A stretch of DNA of 64,000 nucleotides from Natrinema sp031626495 (GTDB lineage: Archaea > Halobacteriota > Halobacteria > Halobacteriales > Natrialbaceae): NCBI RefSeq assembly GCF_031626495.1, contig NZ_JAMQOJ010000001.1:682001-746000 (forward strand), in the 5' to 3' direction. The notes below the pieces were generated by a model. The model was not told where the DNA came from and did no database searches. It saw only the letters and a list, made by a program, of their open reading frames with translations. Shown piece by piece: positions 1 to 8,062 of this stretch; the first letter of the stretch is position 1; the number at the start of each line of letters is the position of its first letter. Position numbers and translations under genes: made by a program.

Positions 1-2
1 AG

Positions 3-533
3 CAACAGCGAGTCGTTGCCAAACGTCACGCCGACCTGCAACGGAAGCGCCAAGACTTCCTTCACAAACTCTCGAACCACTACGCTCGAGAGTACGACCT
101 CGTGGCAGTCGAAGACCTCGACGCGAAGGGGCTGATGGAACTCCCGTTGAACAGCCGCAACCGTGCCGGAGCAGCGTGAGGAGCGTTCCTCCGAATGCTC
201 GAGTACAAGTGCGAACGCGAAGGCACGCACTTCGTGGCCGTCGATCCGGCCGGGACGACCAAAGAGTGCGCGGCCTGCGGTGTCGGGTCAGACAAGCCAT
301 TGTGGGTCCGTGAACACTCTTGTCCTTCCTGTGGCTTCACCGCCGACAGGGACTGGAACGCGGCCTACAACATCTTGGTGCGCGGACTAAAGCAAGTAGG
401 GACGGGCTGTCCCGAATCAACGCCTGCGGAGACTGCGCTCCCTACGGGAACCCATTCGGTTCCTGCAAAGCGCGTCGTGGAAACAGGAAGCCCCACCCTC
501 AAGGAGCGAGCGGCGCAAGCCGTGAGCGAGTAG
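3..533 (+). pseudogene. TnpB (IS200/IS605, IS1341-type) C-terminal part, interrupted by an in-frame stop
   Basis: The reading frame enters from the left edge of the window, so the N-terminus is not visible. It shows TnpB hallmarks: a VAVEDLD segment with the RuvC-type acidic residue, then the zinc ribbon C-x2-C (CAACG) and C-x2-C (CPSCG), then the final RuvC segment ADRDWNAAYNIL. An in-frame TGA at 177-179 sits where relatives have a tryptophan (AGAA-stop-GAFLRMLEY), so the gene is broken by one nonsense change while the frame stays open on both sides. Intact TnpB is an RNA-guided nuclease that promotes retention of its transposon. No tnpA is visible. The remnant lies in an AT-richer accessory region. 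Confidence in the family is high; the pseudogene status depends on the base call at 179. Confidence 0.9.
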
Positions 534-560
534 GGTGGGGAGGAAGTCACTACCCTCTCG
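491..560 (+). ncRNA. Putative omega/reRNA (sotRNA) region at the tnpB 3' end
   Basis: The last codons of tnpB contain CCCCACCCT (491-499), which pairs perfectly with AGGGTGGGG (532-540) across the stop codon, enclosing a smaller GAGCGAGC-rich loop. IS200/IS605 TnpB proteins are known to use a right-end RNA overlapping the tnpB 3' end, and haloarchaeal sense-overlapping transcripts have been described at IS1341-type genes. The structure fits that role. The exact element end and the guide junction cannot be read from one copy, so the 3' boundary is arbitrary. Confidence 0.45.
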
Positions 561-675
561 GACCGCTGGAATAGTAAGAGTGCCGATTCACACGAAAATA
601 AGACGTGCGGGCGCTGTATCCCCTCCCTGCTCGCTTCGCTCGCTGAGGACGGGGGCTTATCGCCTTCAATTATAG

Positions 676-954
676 CTAATCTAAGTCAACGTATTTATTC
701 TCCCAGTCACGACGAGCCTCGATCTCGCGAGTACCGCGCCTTGTTACCGAGTAAAAATTCGTCCGCCGATCTTCTTGCCCCTTCTCAACCAAGCCCTTGT
801 CTACGAGCGTGTCCAGATTCGGATACAACCGTCCGTGATGGATCTCCTTCTCGTAGTACTTCTCGAGTTCGTCCTTGATCGCGAGACCGTGGGGGTCGTC
901 CTGTCCAGCGATCACATAGAGCAGGTCTCGTTGGAATCCGGTGAGATCGTACAT
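676..954 (-). CDS. PadR-family transcriptional regulator
   Basis: A 92-residue protein starting MYDLTGFQRDLLYVIAG. It shows the short PadR winged-helix layout typical of Halobacteria: an N-terminal helix, DELEKYYEKEIHHGRLYPNL as the recognition region, and the wing LVEKGQEDRRTNFYSVT followed by a terminal helix. Such proteins are DNA-binding repressors or activators, often autoregulated. I chose the ATG at 952-954 because the upstream in-frame extension (to about 1164) is non-acidic and lacks family similarity. A 9-bp inverted repeat at 972-1010 lies just upstream and is the obvious candidate operator. The target genes are not evident; the neighbours are a tnpB remnant and an exchanger. Confidence 0.85.
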   Translation of the reverse strand: MYDLTGFQRDLLYVIAGQDDPHGLAIKDELEKYYEKEIHHGRLYPNLDTLVDKGLVEKGQEDRRTNFYSVTRRGTREIEARRDWENKYVDLD

Positions 955-971
955 ACTCGATATCTTATACG

Positions 972-1010
972 TGACTGGATAAATGTACTCATTAGTCGTC
1001 AATCCAGTCA
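972..1010. promoter_or_regulatory. Perfect inverted repeat upstream of padR
   Basis: TGACTGGAT (972-980) and ATCCAGTCA (1002-1010) form a perfect 9-bp inverted repeat with a 21-bp spacer. The proximal arm begins 18 bp upstream of the padR start codon and abuts a TTTATC-like TATA element read on the minus strand. The position suggests an autoregulatory operator; this is inference. Confidence 0.5.
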
Positions 1011-1416
1011 ATAGAGAACGAAGCGCACGAGAACGGATTCGCGGAAATGACTGCCGCCTGTAAGGTGGAGATGACAAGGATCGCGATGGTTGCGTCCCAG
1101 AACAACCATGGAGGCGAGCAGGCTGGCTCTCCACCGTACAGACGACATCCTGATCTCTCTGCACCCTCGCCTATAAAAATCACTGCCAGAACCAATGTAC
1201 ACCTGCATAGATGCATTCGGCCTTGTTGAAACCCTCATACGGTGAAAGGCTTCAGCAGTTGTGCTAAAGACAGAGTGTGAATGTCGCACAACAATACTTC
1301 AAAACCTATCTATCTCCTGCACTTTATCCGTCGTTAGCACCTACTTCCGCTTGTCTCGGAGCCGTGCTGAATACACAGCCCACAGAGGTTTGTATGTCCT
1401 ACACGGGATTGGGAAC
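1011..1416. other. Region without a convincing gene
   Basis: Open frames here are short and lack the acidic codon pattern of real haloarchaeal genes. The stretch 1363-1378 (CGTGCTGAATACACAG) nearly matches, on the opposite strand, a short sequence found twice near 5.45 and 6.17 kb. The exchanger frame extends upstream to a GTG at 1261, but that extension has no membrane-protein character. Confidence 0.5.
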
Positions 1417-2499
1417 GTGGTTCAGGTACCCCTGTGGCTCTGGGTCGGCGGTCTCATTGTCGGCGTCTTTGCGGCACACTGGGGAGCCGAACAGTTCTCA
1501 AAGCCGTTGAAGAAACTCCGTCGCCAGTGGGGACTTTCTGCGGTGGCAGGCGGTGCGTTCGTCGGCCTTGCGGCGGCCAGTCCCGAAATCGGTATTACCG
1601 TTGTGAGTGCATATCGTGGAGTCTCGGACATCGGTCTCGGTGTGATGCTCGGCGCGAATATCGTGGCAATTCCGATAATGGTGACAACTGCTTATATCGC
1701 CTCTCGAACTGAATCGCTTGGAAACAGCAACACTACGGGGAAGTCACAGTCAAACACGGCTGATCGAGACGGGTCTCACGAGTTACCAACGGGCGACCAT
1801 GCGCGACATCGTCAAGAACACCTTCTGCATGTTGATCGCACGGCAGTCACCGTGTTGGCACTTCCATATCTTGGAATCGTAGCGGTAGCTGCCGTTCTGA
1901 CGCTTCCAGCCCCATGGCGAGGGCTCCAGCCCCTCGATGCTGGTGTGATGGCGGTTGTCTACCTCGTTTTTCTTGGGCAGGCAGTTATCCGCGGTCGGCA
2001 AGAGACCGAATCTGTCGAGTGGAAGAAACGAGAAGTCGCTCTGGCAAGTACCGGACTAGTCGTCTTGGCGGTTGGGACGTACTTGGCGGTCCGAGCAACT
2101 GAAAATATCGCCACAGCGTTTGGTATTTCAAATCTCATCAGTGGACTGTTCATTACAGCTCTTATAGCGGCGACACCGGAGATTTTCGCCACGTGGAACG
2201 TTGTGCGAAGCGGGCAGGTCACGGCTGGCACGACTAGCGTCCTCGGTGATCACGCTGTGACGATGACTGTCGCGTTTATCCCGCTTGCAATCACCACAGT
2301 CCCCATTGAGAACTTCCGACTCTACTGGGTAAATCTGGTTTTCGTGGCCACGATGCCAGTGGCCTATGCGATCCTTCTCCACTTCGGTACTGCTGAACAC
2401 GGCTTCAAACGGTGGCAGATCGCCATGTTGGACGGGATTTATGTCCTATACATCGCAATTGTCGTAATCTGGGTTCTTAACCTCATCCCAATTCCGTGA
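1417..2499 (+). CDS. Sodium/calcium exchanger-family (CaCA) membrane protein
   Basis: A polytopic membrane protein of about 360 residues with two homologous halves, as in CaCA antiporters. The first alpha repeat is visible as GLAAASPEIGI followed by GLGVMLGANIVAIPI. The second is ITALIAATPEIFATWNVVRSGQVTAGTTSVLGDHAV. A hydrophilic His/Asp-rich loop (around 1730-1840) separates the halves. These proteins exchange Na+ or H+ for Ca2+ or other cations across the cytoplasmic membrane; the exact ion is unknown. The start is uncertain: GTG 1417 begins just before the first transmembrane helix, with TTG 1390 and GTG 1261 as alternatives. It stands alone in the region, next to a broken CDF metal exporter. 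Confidence 0.8.
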   Translation: MVQVPLWLWVGGLIVGVFAAHWGAEQFSKPLKKLRRQWGLSAVAGGAFVGLAAASPEIGITVVSAYRGVSDIGLGVMLGANIVAIPIMVTTAYIASRTESLGNSNTTGKSQSNTADRDGSHELPTGDHARHRQEHLLHVDRTAVTVLALPYLGIVAVAAVLTLPAPWRGLQPLDAGVMAVVYLVFLGQAVIRGRQETESVEWKKREVALASTGLVVLAVGTYLAVRATENIATAFGISNLISGLFITALIAATPEIFATWNVVRSGQVTAGTTSVLGDHAVTMTVAFIPLAITTVPIENFRLYWVNLVFVATMPVAYAILLHFGTAEHGFKRWQIAMLDGIYVLYIAIVVIWVLNLIPIP

Positions 2500-2633
2500 A
2501 CTTTGTTCCTATACTGGTCACGAGAACCAATCTGGGGTCTGCTGCAACGAAGAGAGGTAGTTCTCTACGTCCGTATGCTCATTAGCCATAGGGAGGTTTA
2601 CCCTCAACGAAATCGACGGTAACTCCTGCGTAG

Positions 2634-2792
2634 TCAACCGGGGCTTTCCGGATCAACGACTTCACGGCATTCAGGACATTCTGCGAATACTCGTTGCTTG
2701 CCGTTCGTCACGAACTCGATGATGGATTGATGTTCTGGGACTCTAGCGTTACAGAACGGGCAGTTTCCGAGCGTCTGGTTTTCGACTGTCAT
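2634..2792 (-). CDS. Small zinc-finger protein (DUF7837-like, 52 aa)
   Basis: A 52-residue frame on the minus strand starting MTVENQTLGN. It carries two zinc knuckles: CPFC (C-x2-C) near residue 11 and CPEC near residue 39 in the context FAECPECREVVDPE. Haloarchaea encode a family of about 50-residue proteins with the order LG-CPxC-xIP...xIEFE...AECPEC-VVxP, and this matches closely. No function is established for the family; a protein- or nucleic-acid-interaction role is usual for such micro zinc fingers. It is too short for routine ORF cut-offs, and two longer overlapping frames on the same strand lack any motif. The nearest neighbour is the broken CDF gene upstream. Confidence 0.8.
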   Translation of the reverse strand: MTVENQTLGNCPFCNARVPEHQSIIEFVTNGKQRVFAECPECREVVDPESPG

Positions 2793-3033
2793 AGGGAACC
2801 GGGTGGAGCCATGGAGCGTGTGACAGGGGAATCCACAGCTCCATACGATGTATTTGATCTTTCGAGTGAAAAAGGTGTGCCAGCCTTAGTGAAAGTAGAA
2901 AAGCCATATAGAGTTTTGATAAGAGGAATTCGATGAACTTGTTGGGCATGAGATAGGCCCCTACGAGGCCTCGAAAGCCAGATTCTAAGCACTCTCCTTA
3001 CCTTGCTCGTATATGATGAGAGGGCTATAGTAC

Positions 3034-3242
3034 TCACATACATGTGATAAATATGTGAAAGGCGTCGCTCAGGAGCGCGACTAAACCAAATAGTAGACCG
3101 CTAGCGAGTTCAGCGATAAAGCCAAGGAGGTTGATGACCGAGACAGCAGCCGACTTCCGGCTGTTCGTCGATGATCCCCCGGTCCATGGTTATGGTCGTC
3201 GTGCGATCCATCATAGGCCGATTCGTGTTCATCTGGCTTCAT
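3034..3242 (-). pseudogene. Truncated, frameshifted cation diffusion facilitator (CzcD-like) remnant
   Basis: The ATG at 3240-3242 starts a His-rich N-terminus (DGSHDDHNHGPGDHRR) typical of CDF metal exporters. After about 30 residues the frame must shift: the other frame then reads SAAVSVINLLGFIAELASG continuing LLFGLVALLSDAFH, which is the conserved first transmembrane helix and the SDAxH metal-site region of CDF proteins. Homology ends at the first metal-site motif and a stop follows at 3034-3036. It is therefore an N-terminal fragment with a frameshift, lacking at least four transmembrane helices. It was presumably a Zn2+/Co2+/Cd2+ efflux gene. Confidence 0.75.
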
Positions 3243-3637
3243 TTTTGGTGGCCCTATTTCGTTAAAACGGCTGCTATAAATCCTGCATTCTTGGGTGAGG
3301 GTTAGCAATATATTGCGTATAAGTTACTAACAGAGAAAGATACTAGCACTACGCCGATACTAAAACTGGGAGGACCTACAGCGATCAGTAAACACATATG
3401 CATAGCAAACTCTCACCCTATGTTGCAGGATACCTCCGTCTGATTCCATCGGCCAGTACAGTTGAAAGCGTCATCAGAAGGATAGTAGGTCTATCTGGCA
3501 ACTGCCAAGAGTCATATCTCCGTGCTGAGGCTGTAGTCGGTACGGGAGATTACGCTTGGACCGTTCTGGCATGGTGTCGCTCGCGTATCGCCATGCTTGC
3601 AATACCTTCGAGACACTGGTGACCCAACGACCACCAA
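3243..3637. other. AT-rich intergenic stretch
   Basis: AT-rich DNA between the CDF remnant and the next gene. A 74-codon plus-strand frame at 3398-3622 has basic, unbiased composition and no motif, so I do not call it. It may carry promoter sequence for the gene at 3638. Confidence 0.4.
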
Positions 3638-4171
3638 ATGCGGACAATCGTTGAGGCGCTCGAACCCGACGTTCCCTACCGCGTGAGACAGCGGCTCGGC
3701 CCCGTAATTACTCGTCTCGGGCGAACTCTCGGGCAACCCGAGTATCGCCTTCGCGATACCGAATACGTCGGTACTGTTCACCGGCCGCTGGGCGAGTTCA
3801 CGGAGACGCTTCAGGAACACGATTTCGAGTGGGACCCACTGGCGTGGTATCACCAACCCCCGGTCGGGTCGGAGCCGAACGGGAGCTGGACGTATCGTCG
3901 GACGTTGCTCGCCGACAGACAGATCCATGTCATCCTCATCGCTCACTCGTCGACGTATATCGACGTGTTTGCCCACGAGGAGTACAACTGGCTGCGACAC
4001 CCGATCAAACACCTCTGGCAGGTCGGCATCGACCGGAAAGCTGGCAGTAGCAAAATGCAGCGGTGGATCGAGAGTCACGGCATGGAGATCGATACGAAAT
4101 CGCGTCGGCGGCGACGAGTCGCACAGGCAGTAATAGGCCTCCAGAAGTGTCTCGTGTCCATCATCCAGTAG
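3638..4171 (+). CDS. Conserved haloarchaeal hypothetical protein
   Basis: A 177-residue soluble protein starting MRTIVEALEPDVPYRVRQ. Recognisable blocks are RLRDTEYVGTV, FEWDPLAWYHQ, GSWTYRRTLLADRQIHVILIA and VDFAHEEYN-like FAHEEYNWLRHPIKH, a pattern I associate with an uncharacterised haloarchaeal family. The C-terminus is basic (RRRRRVAQA), unusual for a haloarchaeal protein. No catalytic motif or membrane segment is seen. A longer minus-strand frame overlaps it but has no recognisable features. Function unknown. Confidence 0.6.
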   Translation: MRTIVEALEPDVPYRVRQRLGPVITRLGRTLGQPEYRLRDTEYVGTVHRPLGEFTETLQEHDFEWDPLAWYHQPPVGSEPNGSWTYRRTLLADRQIHVILIAHSSTYIDVFAHEEYNWLRHPIKHLWQVGIDRKAGSSKMQRWIESHGMEIDTKSRRRRRVAQAVIGLQKCLVSIIQ

Positions 4172-4424
4172 CGTCGGTTCAATCCATACCTTCGAAGGAG
4201 AATGACGGGCTACACCACGTGTAGTGTTTATCGGGGATGAGGCCATGATAGTTTGGTGCTTGTTGTCGCCGATTTTCCAACGAGATTTGTGCCCTATTTC
4301 TTGCACGAAACACCAGCACTATCGTCATTTGATAGAATCCACAGTGGTCCATCCGTACCTGCGCTGATCGGTTGTCTCTCACGGGTAGAAGCGTTATATT
4401 ACAGCAGACGGAGACGGTAGTAGA

Positions 4425-4583
4425 ATGGGGACCGGTAATCTACCGAGCCGTACCGCGATAATCTGTGTCGACTGTGGAGCGGTATATGCAGGGGAACGCT
4501 GACCGGGAAAGGGAATTTCTCGACTCGGGAGAGGATCGGACTGCCGATGTGGCGGAACTAAATTCAGAGAGACCACTCTCTGA
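4425..4583 (+). pseudogene. Small CxxC...CxC zinc-finger gene with an in-frame stop
   Basis: The frame reads MGTGNLPSRTAIICVDCGAV then YAGER, hits TGA at 4500-4502, and continues in the same frame as PGKGISRLGRGSDCRCGG then TKFRETTL to a stop at 4581-4583. Ignoring the stop gives a 52-residue protein with C-x2-C and C-x-C knuckles. The intact protein at 9483-9677 has the same order (VCENCGTAHAV...TCTCDDGDL). One base change therefore inactivates it. Family function is unknown. Confidence 0.6.
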
Positions 4584-5214
4584 AGGGTCCTCCTGAACTC
4601 TCGATGTAATTGGAAGGCAGTTACGGAGTTGGCGAGCAGACGGCCGCGGCCAGCCGCGAGCGGCTCGCGTAGCCAGCGGCCGTTGATGACCACGGGACGC
4701 GTTTGACGGTCGTACGCGAGGGGACAGACGCAGAATAGCGTCAGTCCCTGCTACAGACACGGGAAGCTCGAACGCGATGTCCCAGATGGATCAGTGCTGG
4801 CACAGTCGGTGAGGATCGTGTGCCGGTGCGATACAGGGTGATCTCCCCCGACTGGCCGACTGGATGGACCACATCCGTGTACTGGGGAAGATCATGTTAA
4901 CCTGTGGCAGTGAGACGAATAGGCGTTGGCCCGACGAATTCAGGCAGCGACGCTGTCAGTGACTTTTTGGGTGACTTCTCTTGGCGGGCGTATTCGTGGC
5001 TCTAAATCGAATTTAGCGATAGATCATGTAAGGTGAGTATAGACCATATTGCAGGGGTACGGCTTTCCCGTCTGGCTGGTTATTTGAAAGCCAACACTTC
5101 TGTGTATCTGACCGTAAGCACGGGTGTCACTGGATGCGTAATAATTCGCGAAATCGGTTACCGGGAAGTTATGGGCACAGACGCAAGTAGCACAGCGGTA
5201 ATTATGGATATGAG
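4584..5214. other. No gene recognised
   Basis: About 630 bp of mixed composition. Minus-strand frames overlapping 4394-4760 are Ser/Arg-rich shadows, and a 61-codon plus frame at 5033-5218 has no family features. An inverted-repeat-like GC block (GGCCGCGGCC with GAGCGGCTCGC) lies near 4640-4680. I see no RNA gene. Confidence 0.4.
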
Positions 5215-5358
5215 ATGATCCTTGTTCTTCTCATGCTGCTATTCTTGGTGGTTCTGTTTCTCATTATGATTGCGAGTGACGCAGTTGCGACAGCAATACT
5301 TGTAGGGGCAGCTCGGAAACAGCATCACCCCTCCTTTGCGGAAAGCCGGTATATCTGA
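5215..5358 (+). CDS. Possible small single-span membrane protein (47 aa)
   Basis: A 47-codon frame with an almost wholly hydrophobic N-terminal half (MILVLLMLLFLVVLFLIMIA) followed by a short polar tail ending AESRYI. It would span the membrane once. No family is recognised, and no strong promoter or ribosome-binding site is visible. In AT-rich haloarchaeal DNA such a frame can arise by chance, so confidence is low. Confidence 0.3.
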   Translation: MILVLLMLLFLVVLFLIMIASDAVATAILVGAARKQHHPSFAESRYI

Positions 5359-5752
5359 GACTGAGAACGGTGGCGCTCCATTCGCACGTGCAGTGAGAGG
5401 GTAGTTCACCGGTTTCGGAATGATGCAAACGAAGTCGCCGTACTGAATTTATCCTCTGTATTCAGCACGATATTTTGTCAATATCTGAAGAGAAGGAACC
5501 TCACGCGGATAACTATACTACCTATATCTTGTACACCTCGCTCAATCTATCCAGCAACTGGCAGAAAGCGCGTGCAAGATACAGAGGATGAGTGCAGCAC
5601 GACGATCTCGTTTGTTTCACGGCCAACCTACTGAACCAGCCGTTCCGGAGATATGCGAACTGAACGGCGGTCGTTCACCCAGTTAATCAAAACTCAGGTA
5701 CGAGTGAAATTGTCATGGTGTTAAGACGTAGGAGCACACACTTGGCATTGTA
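5359..5752. other. Intergenic region upstream of the first DUF7344 gene, with repeats
   Basis: No gene is seen. It contains CTCTGTATTCAGCACG at 5454-5469, repeated exactly at 6165-6180, and CAGTTAATCAAA near 5680, repeated near 6260. Both repeated pairs lie upstream of the tandem genes at 5753 and 6341, suggesting that the duplicated unit included the promoter. Confidence 0.5.
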
Positions 5753-6061
5753 ATGAACAATACTAACGATCAATTATACGAAGTATTGGCAAACGAGCAA
5801 CGCCGACAACTGCTATTCGGCTTATTAGACGAGAATCCTCGGGCAGATAGTCCAATCGACCTTGATACACCACCTGACGATGTCATAGCTGAGAGGACGG
5901 ATAGAATCGAACAGAGGCACGTTCATCTTCCCAAGTTGGATGATTACGGGTTTATTGAATGGATACCAAGCATGAGTTGTGTGGAAAAAGGGCCCCGATT
6001 TGACGAAATCAGGCCCACGCTGGAACTTCTGGCGAAACATCACGGGAAGTTCTCAGCGTAA
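5753..6061 (+). CDS. DUF7344-type haloarchaeal HTH protein, copy 1
   Basis: A 102-residue protein with the layout of the DUF7344 family: an N-terminal LYEVLANEQRRQLLFGLL helix, a variable middle, and the signature HVHLPKLDDYGFIEW followed by a short wing and a terminal helix. The fold is ArsR-like winged helix, so it is probably a DNA-binding regulator; its targets are unknown. It is paralogous to the next gene (shared HLPKL-YGFIEW and GPxFDEIRP-LEL blocks) and slightly shorter in the middle. The upstream CAGTTAATCAAA element is shared with that paralog. It is encoded in AT-rich DNA. Confidence 0.75.
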   Translation: MNNTNDQLYEVLANEQRRQLLFGLLDENPRADSPIDLDTPPDDVIAERTDRIEQRHVHLPKLDDYGFIEWIPSMSCVEKGPRFDEIRPTLELLAKHHGKFSA

Positions 6062-6164
6062 CCTCATCGAATTCCGTTCCACGGTAGTGACTCGTTGTCT
6101 TTATTCACTGTACTGAGCGATCTCCACTTTCGCAAGCCGGGCCTGATTTCGTGCGACATTCGCG

Positions 6165-6180
6165 CTCTGTATTCAGCACG
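6165..6180. repeat. Second copy of the 16-bp dispersed sequence CTCTGTATTCAGCACG
   Basis: It is identical to 5454-5469 and, read on the other strand, one mismatch from 1363-1378. The pair flanks the first DUF7344 gene. It may be the relic of a duplicated or mobile segment. Confidence 0.5.
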
Positions 6181-6340
6181 GCTCCACCAATATCATCAAT
6201 AGCTGATTGAAGTGTCAGCATTATATTCGCAGACAAACTGAACGAGGCACATTTTCACTCAGTTAATCAAACAACACCCACCTGTGAAAATGATAGGTAT
6301 TTAAGATTATGGGGGAGGGAGTGGATTCGAGGGATATGAG

Positions 6341-6718
6341 ATGGCCAACACTGATGATATGTTTGAAGCATTGGTAGACAATCATCGACGACAGTTATTA
6401 GTGAAATTGTTATATAGCTCTCAACACATCCCAGAACCGTCTGGCCTTTCTCGGGAGATTGCAGAAGGGGACGAGAACCTCCTTCAGAGACATCTATCCA
6501 GTTGTCGAACGATTGCAGAAGCGGATGAGTACTCAATTGGGATGCACCATATCCACCTTCCCAAGTTAGCAGAGTATGGATTCATCGAGTGGAATCAAGA
6601 TAACAATCTTGTAGTACAGGGCCCCTGTTTTGACGAGATAAGACCTCATCTTGAACTAGTGTCTGAACATCAGGATGTACGCTGTACAAAAAGTCCCGTT
6701 CTCACTCATCGTAGGTGA
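6341..6718 (+). CDS. DUF7344-type haloarchaeal HTH protein, copy 2
   Basis: A 125-residue paralog of the preceding gene. The start MANTDDMFEALVDNHRRQLLV aligns with the copy 1 helix, and IHLPKLAEYGFIEW is the conserved signature. The middle segment (roughly residues 30-60) is about 25 residues longer than in copy 1. The end GPCFDEIRPHLELV matches GPRFDEIRPTLELL. The ATG lies in GAGATGGCC after a TATA-like TTTAAG about 40 bp upstream. It is likely a winged-helix DNA-binding protein; the role is unknown. Adjacent paralogs in the same orientation indicate a tandem duplication. Confidence 0.75.
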   Translation: MANTDDMFEALVDNHRRQLLVKLLYSSQHIPEPSGLSREIAEGDENLLQRHLSSCRTIAEADEYSIGMHHIHLPKLAEYGFIEWNQDNNLVVQGPCFDEIRPHLELVSEHQDVRCTKSPVLTHRR

Positions 6719-6937
6719 GGGTTGATTGAGACAGAAGACTTTGCGCAGTATTTCACCTGTACTTAGTGATCGGCCATTCACTCACAATGAGGGGTGTGTC
6801 GTAGAAGCGAAGTTATTTCACAGAGATCAGAGCCGAATTAGTCGTGCAGTAGATGTGCATACAGACCGTCGTCTACGTGCTGCAGAATACTGAAATCATC
6901 AAAGTTCCGGTTATTTAAATGGCGATTCTGACCGATC

Positions 6938-7297
6938 TCACAGTGCAATTGGTGTTTCAATATCGGGATCAGCATCAATGATGGTTGAGAGCTGGGGCTC
7001 TAACTGATCGAACTGGGGAGTCGGTTGCACCAGTTGCTGTTCCTGATCGTAGTTGACGAGCGAGTGATCCGCCAACTTCGGGAGATGCACGTGGTGCAAC
7101 GTCAGCCGAATCTGTTTCGCTTCTTCTTCGGGAACCTCTGCAAGAGGTGTGTGATGATTGTGTTTGAGGATCGTCTTCGTGAGATCGGTTACCGTTAACG
7201 ACCGCTTCTCATGCGAGAGTGTTGCGAGGATGATACGACGGTGCTGCTCTTGACACAGTCGGAGAACCGTGTCGAACTCAGTAATTGACCCAACCAC
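6938..7297 (-). CDS. DUF7344-type haloarchaeal HTH protein, third copy
   Basis: A 119-residue protein, convergent to the tandem pair. It shows FDTVLRLCQEQHRRIILATL as the first helix, a middle region LTVTDLTKTILKHNHH resembling an HTH pair, and the signature LHHVHLPKLADHSLVNYD. It is more diverged from copies 1 and 2 than they are from each other. A DNA-binding regulator is the probable role. It lies 90 bp downstream of, and on the same strand as, the Bat-type HTH gene at 7388-8062, so the two may be co-transcribed. Confidence 0.75.
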   Translation of the reverse strand: MVGSITEFDTVLRLCQEQHRRIILATLSHEKRSLTVTDLTKTILKHNHHTPLAEVPEEEAKQIRLTLHHVHLPKLADHSLVNYDQEQQLVQPTPQFDQLEPQLSTIIDADPDIETPIAL

Positions 7298-7387
7298 GAA
7301 AGAAGGAAACGCCTCTCTACGTAAGAGGAGAAGTGCTGTATAGTACTAACCCCAGTGGTGAAGTCCAGACAGTCCGTCACTGAAGAA

Positions 7388-8062
7388 TTATTCCTCATCC
7401 TCGTCCTCATCTGGATGGCTGATGGTTAACGTACTGGTAATGAGATTGTTGTGTGCAGCGCGAAATCGGTTCGAGAGTGTTTGTTGGGCAATCCCCATTT
7501 GATCCGCCAGTTCACGCATTGTCACTGTTCGAGGGGCCTCGTAATAGCCTGCTTCGAGCGCAGTGACCAGCGTCTCGCGTTGCTTCGGTGTGAGGTCGTA
7601 CTGAGCACTCGCCATCGTCTGTTCCTGTTCTTTGATCGATTTGAGTTCGTACGAAATATCGTTCTTATCACAGTACTCTTGAAATTCTGAGAGGGAGTCC
7701 TGACTGTCGAATCGCATCCGTAATTCCCAGTTCTCGGCTTTTCCGATTGCTTGTATGAGCGTCGCCCCGAGTTCGACATATGCATAGATGATGGTCTCAA
7801 CGTTTTTCGTCCACTCGCCACGGTACAATTTCGCCCCTTCTACTTCGTCGATACCGGTCGCGTTCGTCACGGATTCGTCGTCCTGAAACGCCTCTTCGAA
7901 CTCCGCGTGATTACCACCACTCACCCAGAAATACGGCATGATCCGATCTTCCATCGTCGCCACTACTTGTTCGATCTCGACGACCATCTCTGGGGCCGCT
8001 GTGAGTGCGTGGTGCAACGCAAGATCATCCGATTTGACGGAGAACTCGGCAATAATGCTCAT
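7388..8062 (-). CDS. Bacterio-opsin-activator-type HTH (HTH_10) regulator
   Basis: A 224-residue protein. Residues about 1-145 resemble the BAT-associated sensory domain that starts MSIIAEFSVKSDDLALHHAL, and the C-terminal 70 residues are the HTH_10 domain (LTPKQRETLVTALEAGYYEA, RTVTMRELADQMGIAQQTLS). It ends in an acidic tail EDEDEE. HTH_10 proteins are Halobacteria-specific transcription factors that respond to redox, light or metabolite signals through the N-terminal part; the ligand is unknown here. The start ATG (CAT at 8060-8062) matches the family N-terminus exactly. Confidence 0.88.
   Translation of the reverse strand: MSIIAEFSVKSDDLALHHALTAAPEMVVEIEQVVATMEDRIMPYFWVSGGNHAEFEEAFQDDESVTNATGIDEVEGAKLYRGEWTKNVETIIYAYVELGATLIQAIGKAENWELRMRFDSQDSLSEFQEYCDKNDISYELKSIKEQEQTMASAQYDLTPKQRETLVTALEAGYYEAPRTVTMRELADQMGIAQQTLSNRFRAAHNNLITSTLTISHPDEDEDEE

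Noticed and set aside
1261..1416. N-terminal extension of the exchanger from GTG 1261
   Set aside because: The extension is polar, has no transmembrane or signal character, and includes a short sequence repeated in non-coding DNA elsewhere; GTG 1417 fits better.
2749..2949. 66-codon minus-strand frame overlapping the small zinc-finger gene
   Set aside because: It has no motif, whereas the overlapping 52-residue frame has two CPxC knuckles in a family-specific context.
3398..3622. 74-codon plus-strand frame
   Set aside because: Neutral-to-basic composition, no motif, no acidic bias; most likely chance.
3512..4306. 264-codon minus-strand frame overlapping the hypothetical gene at 3638
   Set aside because: It is longer than the plus-strand gene, but the plus strand has the blocks I associate with a conserved haloarchaeal family, and the minus frame has none.
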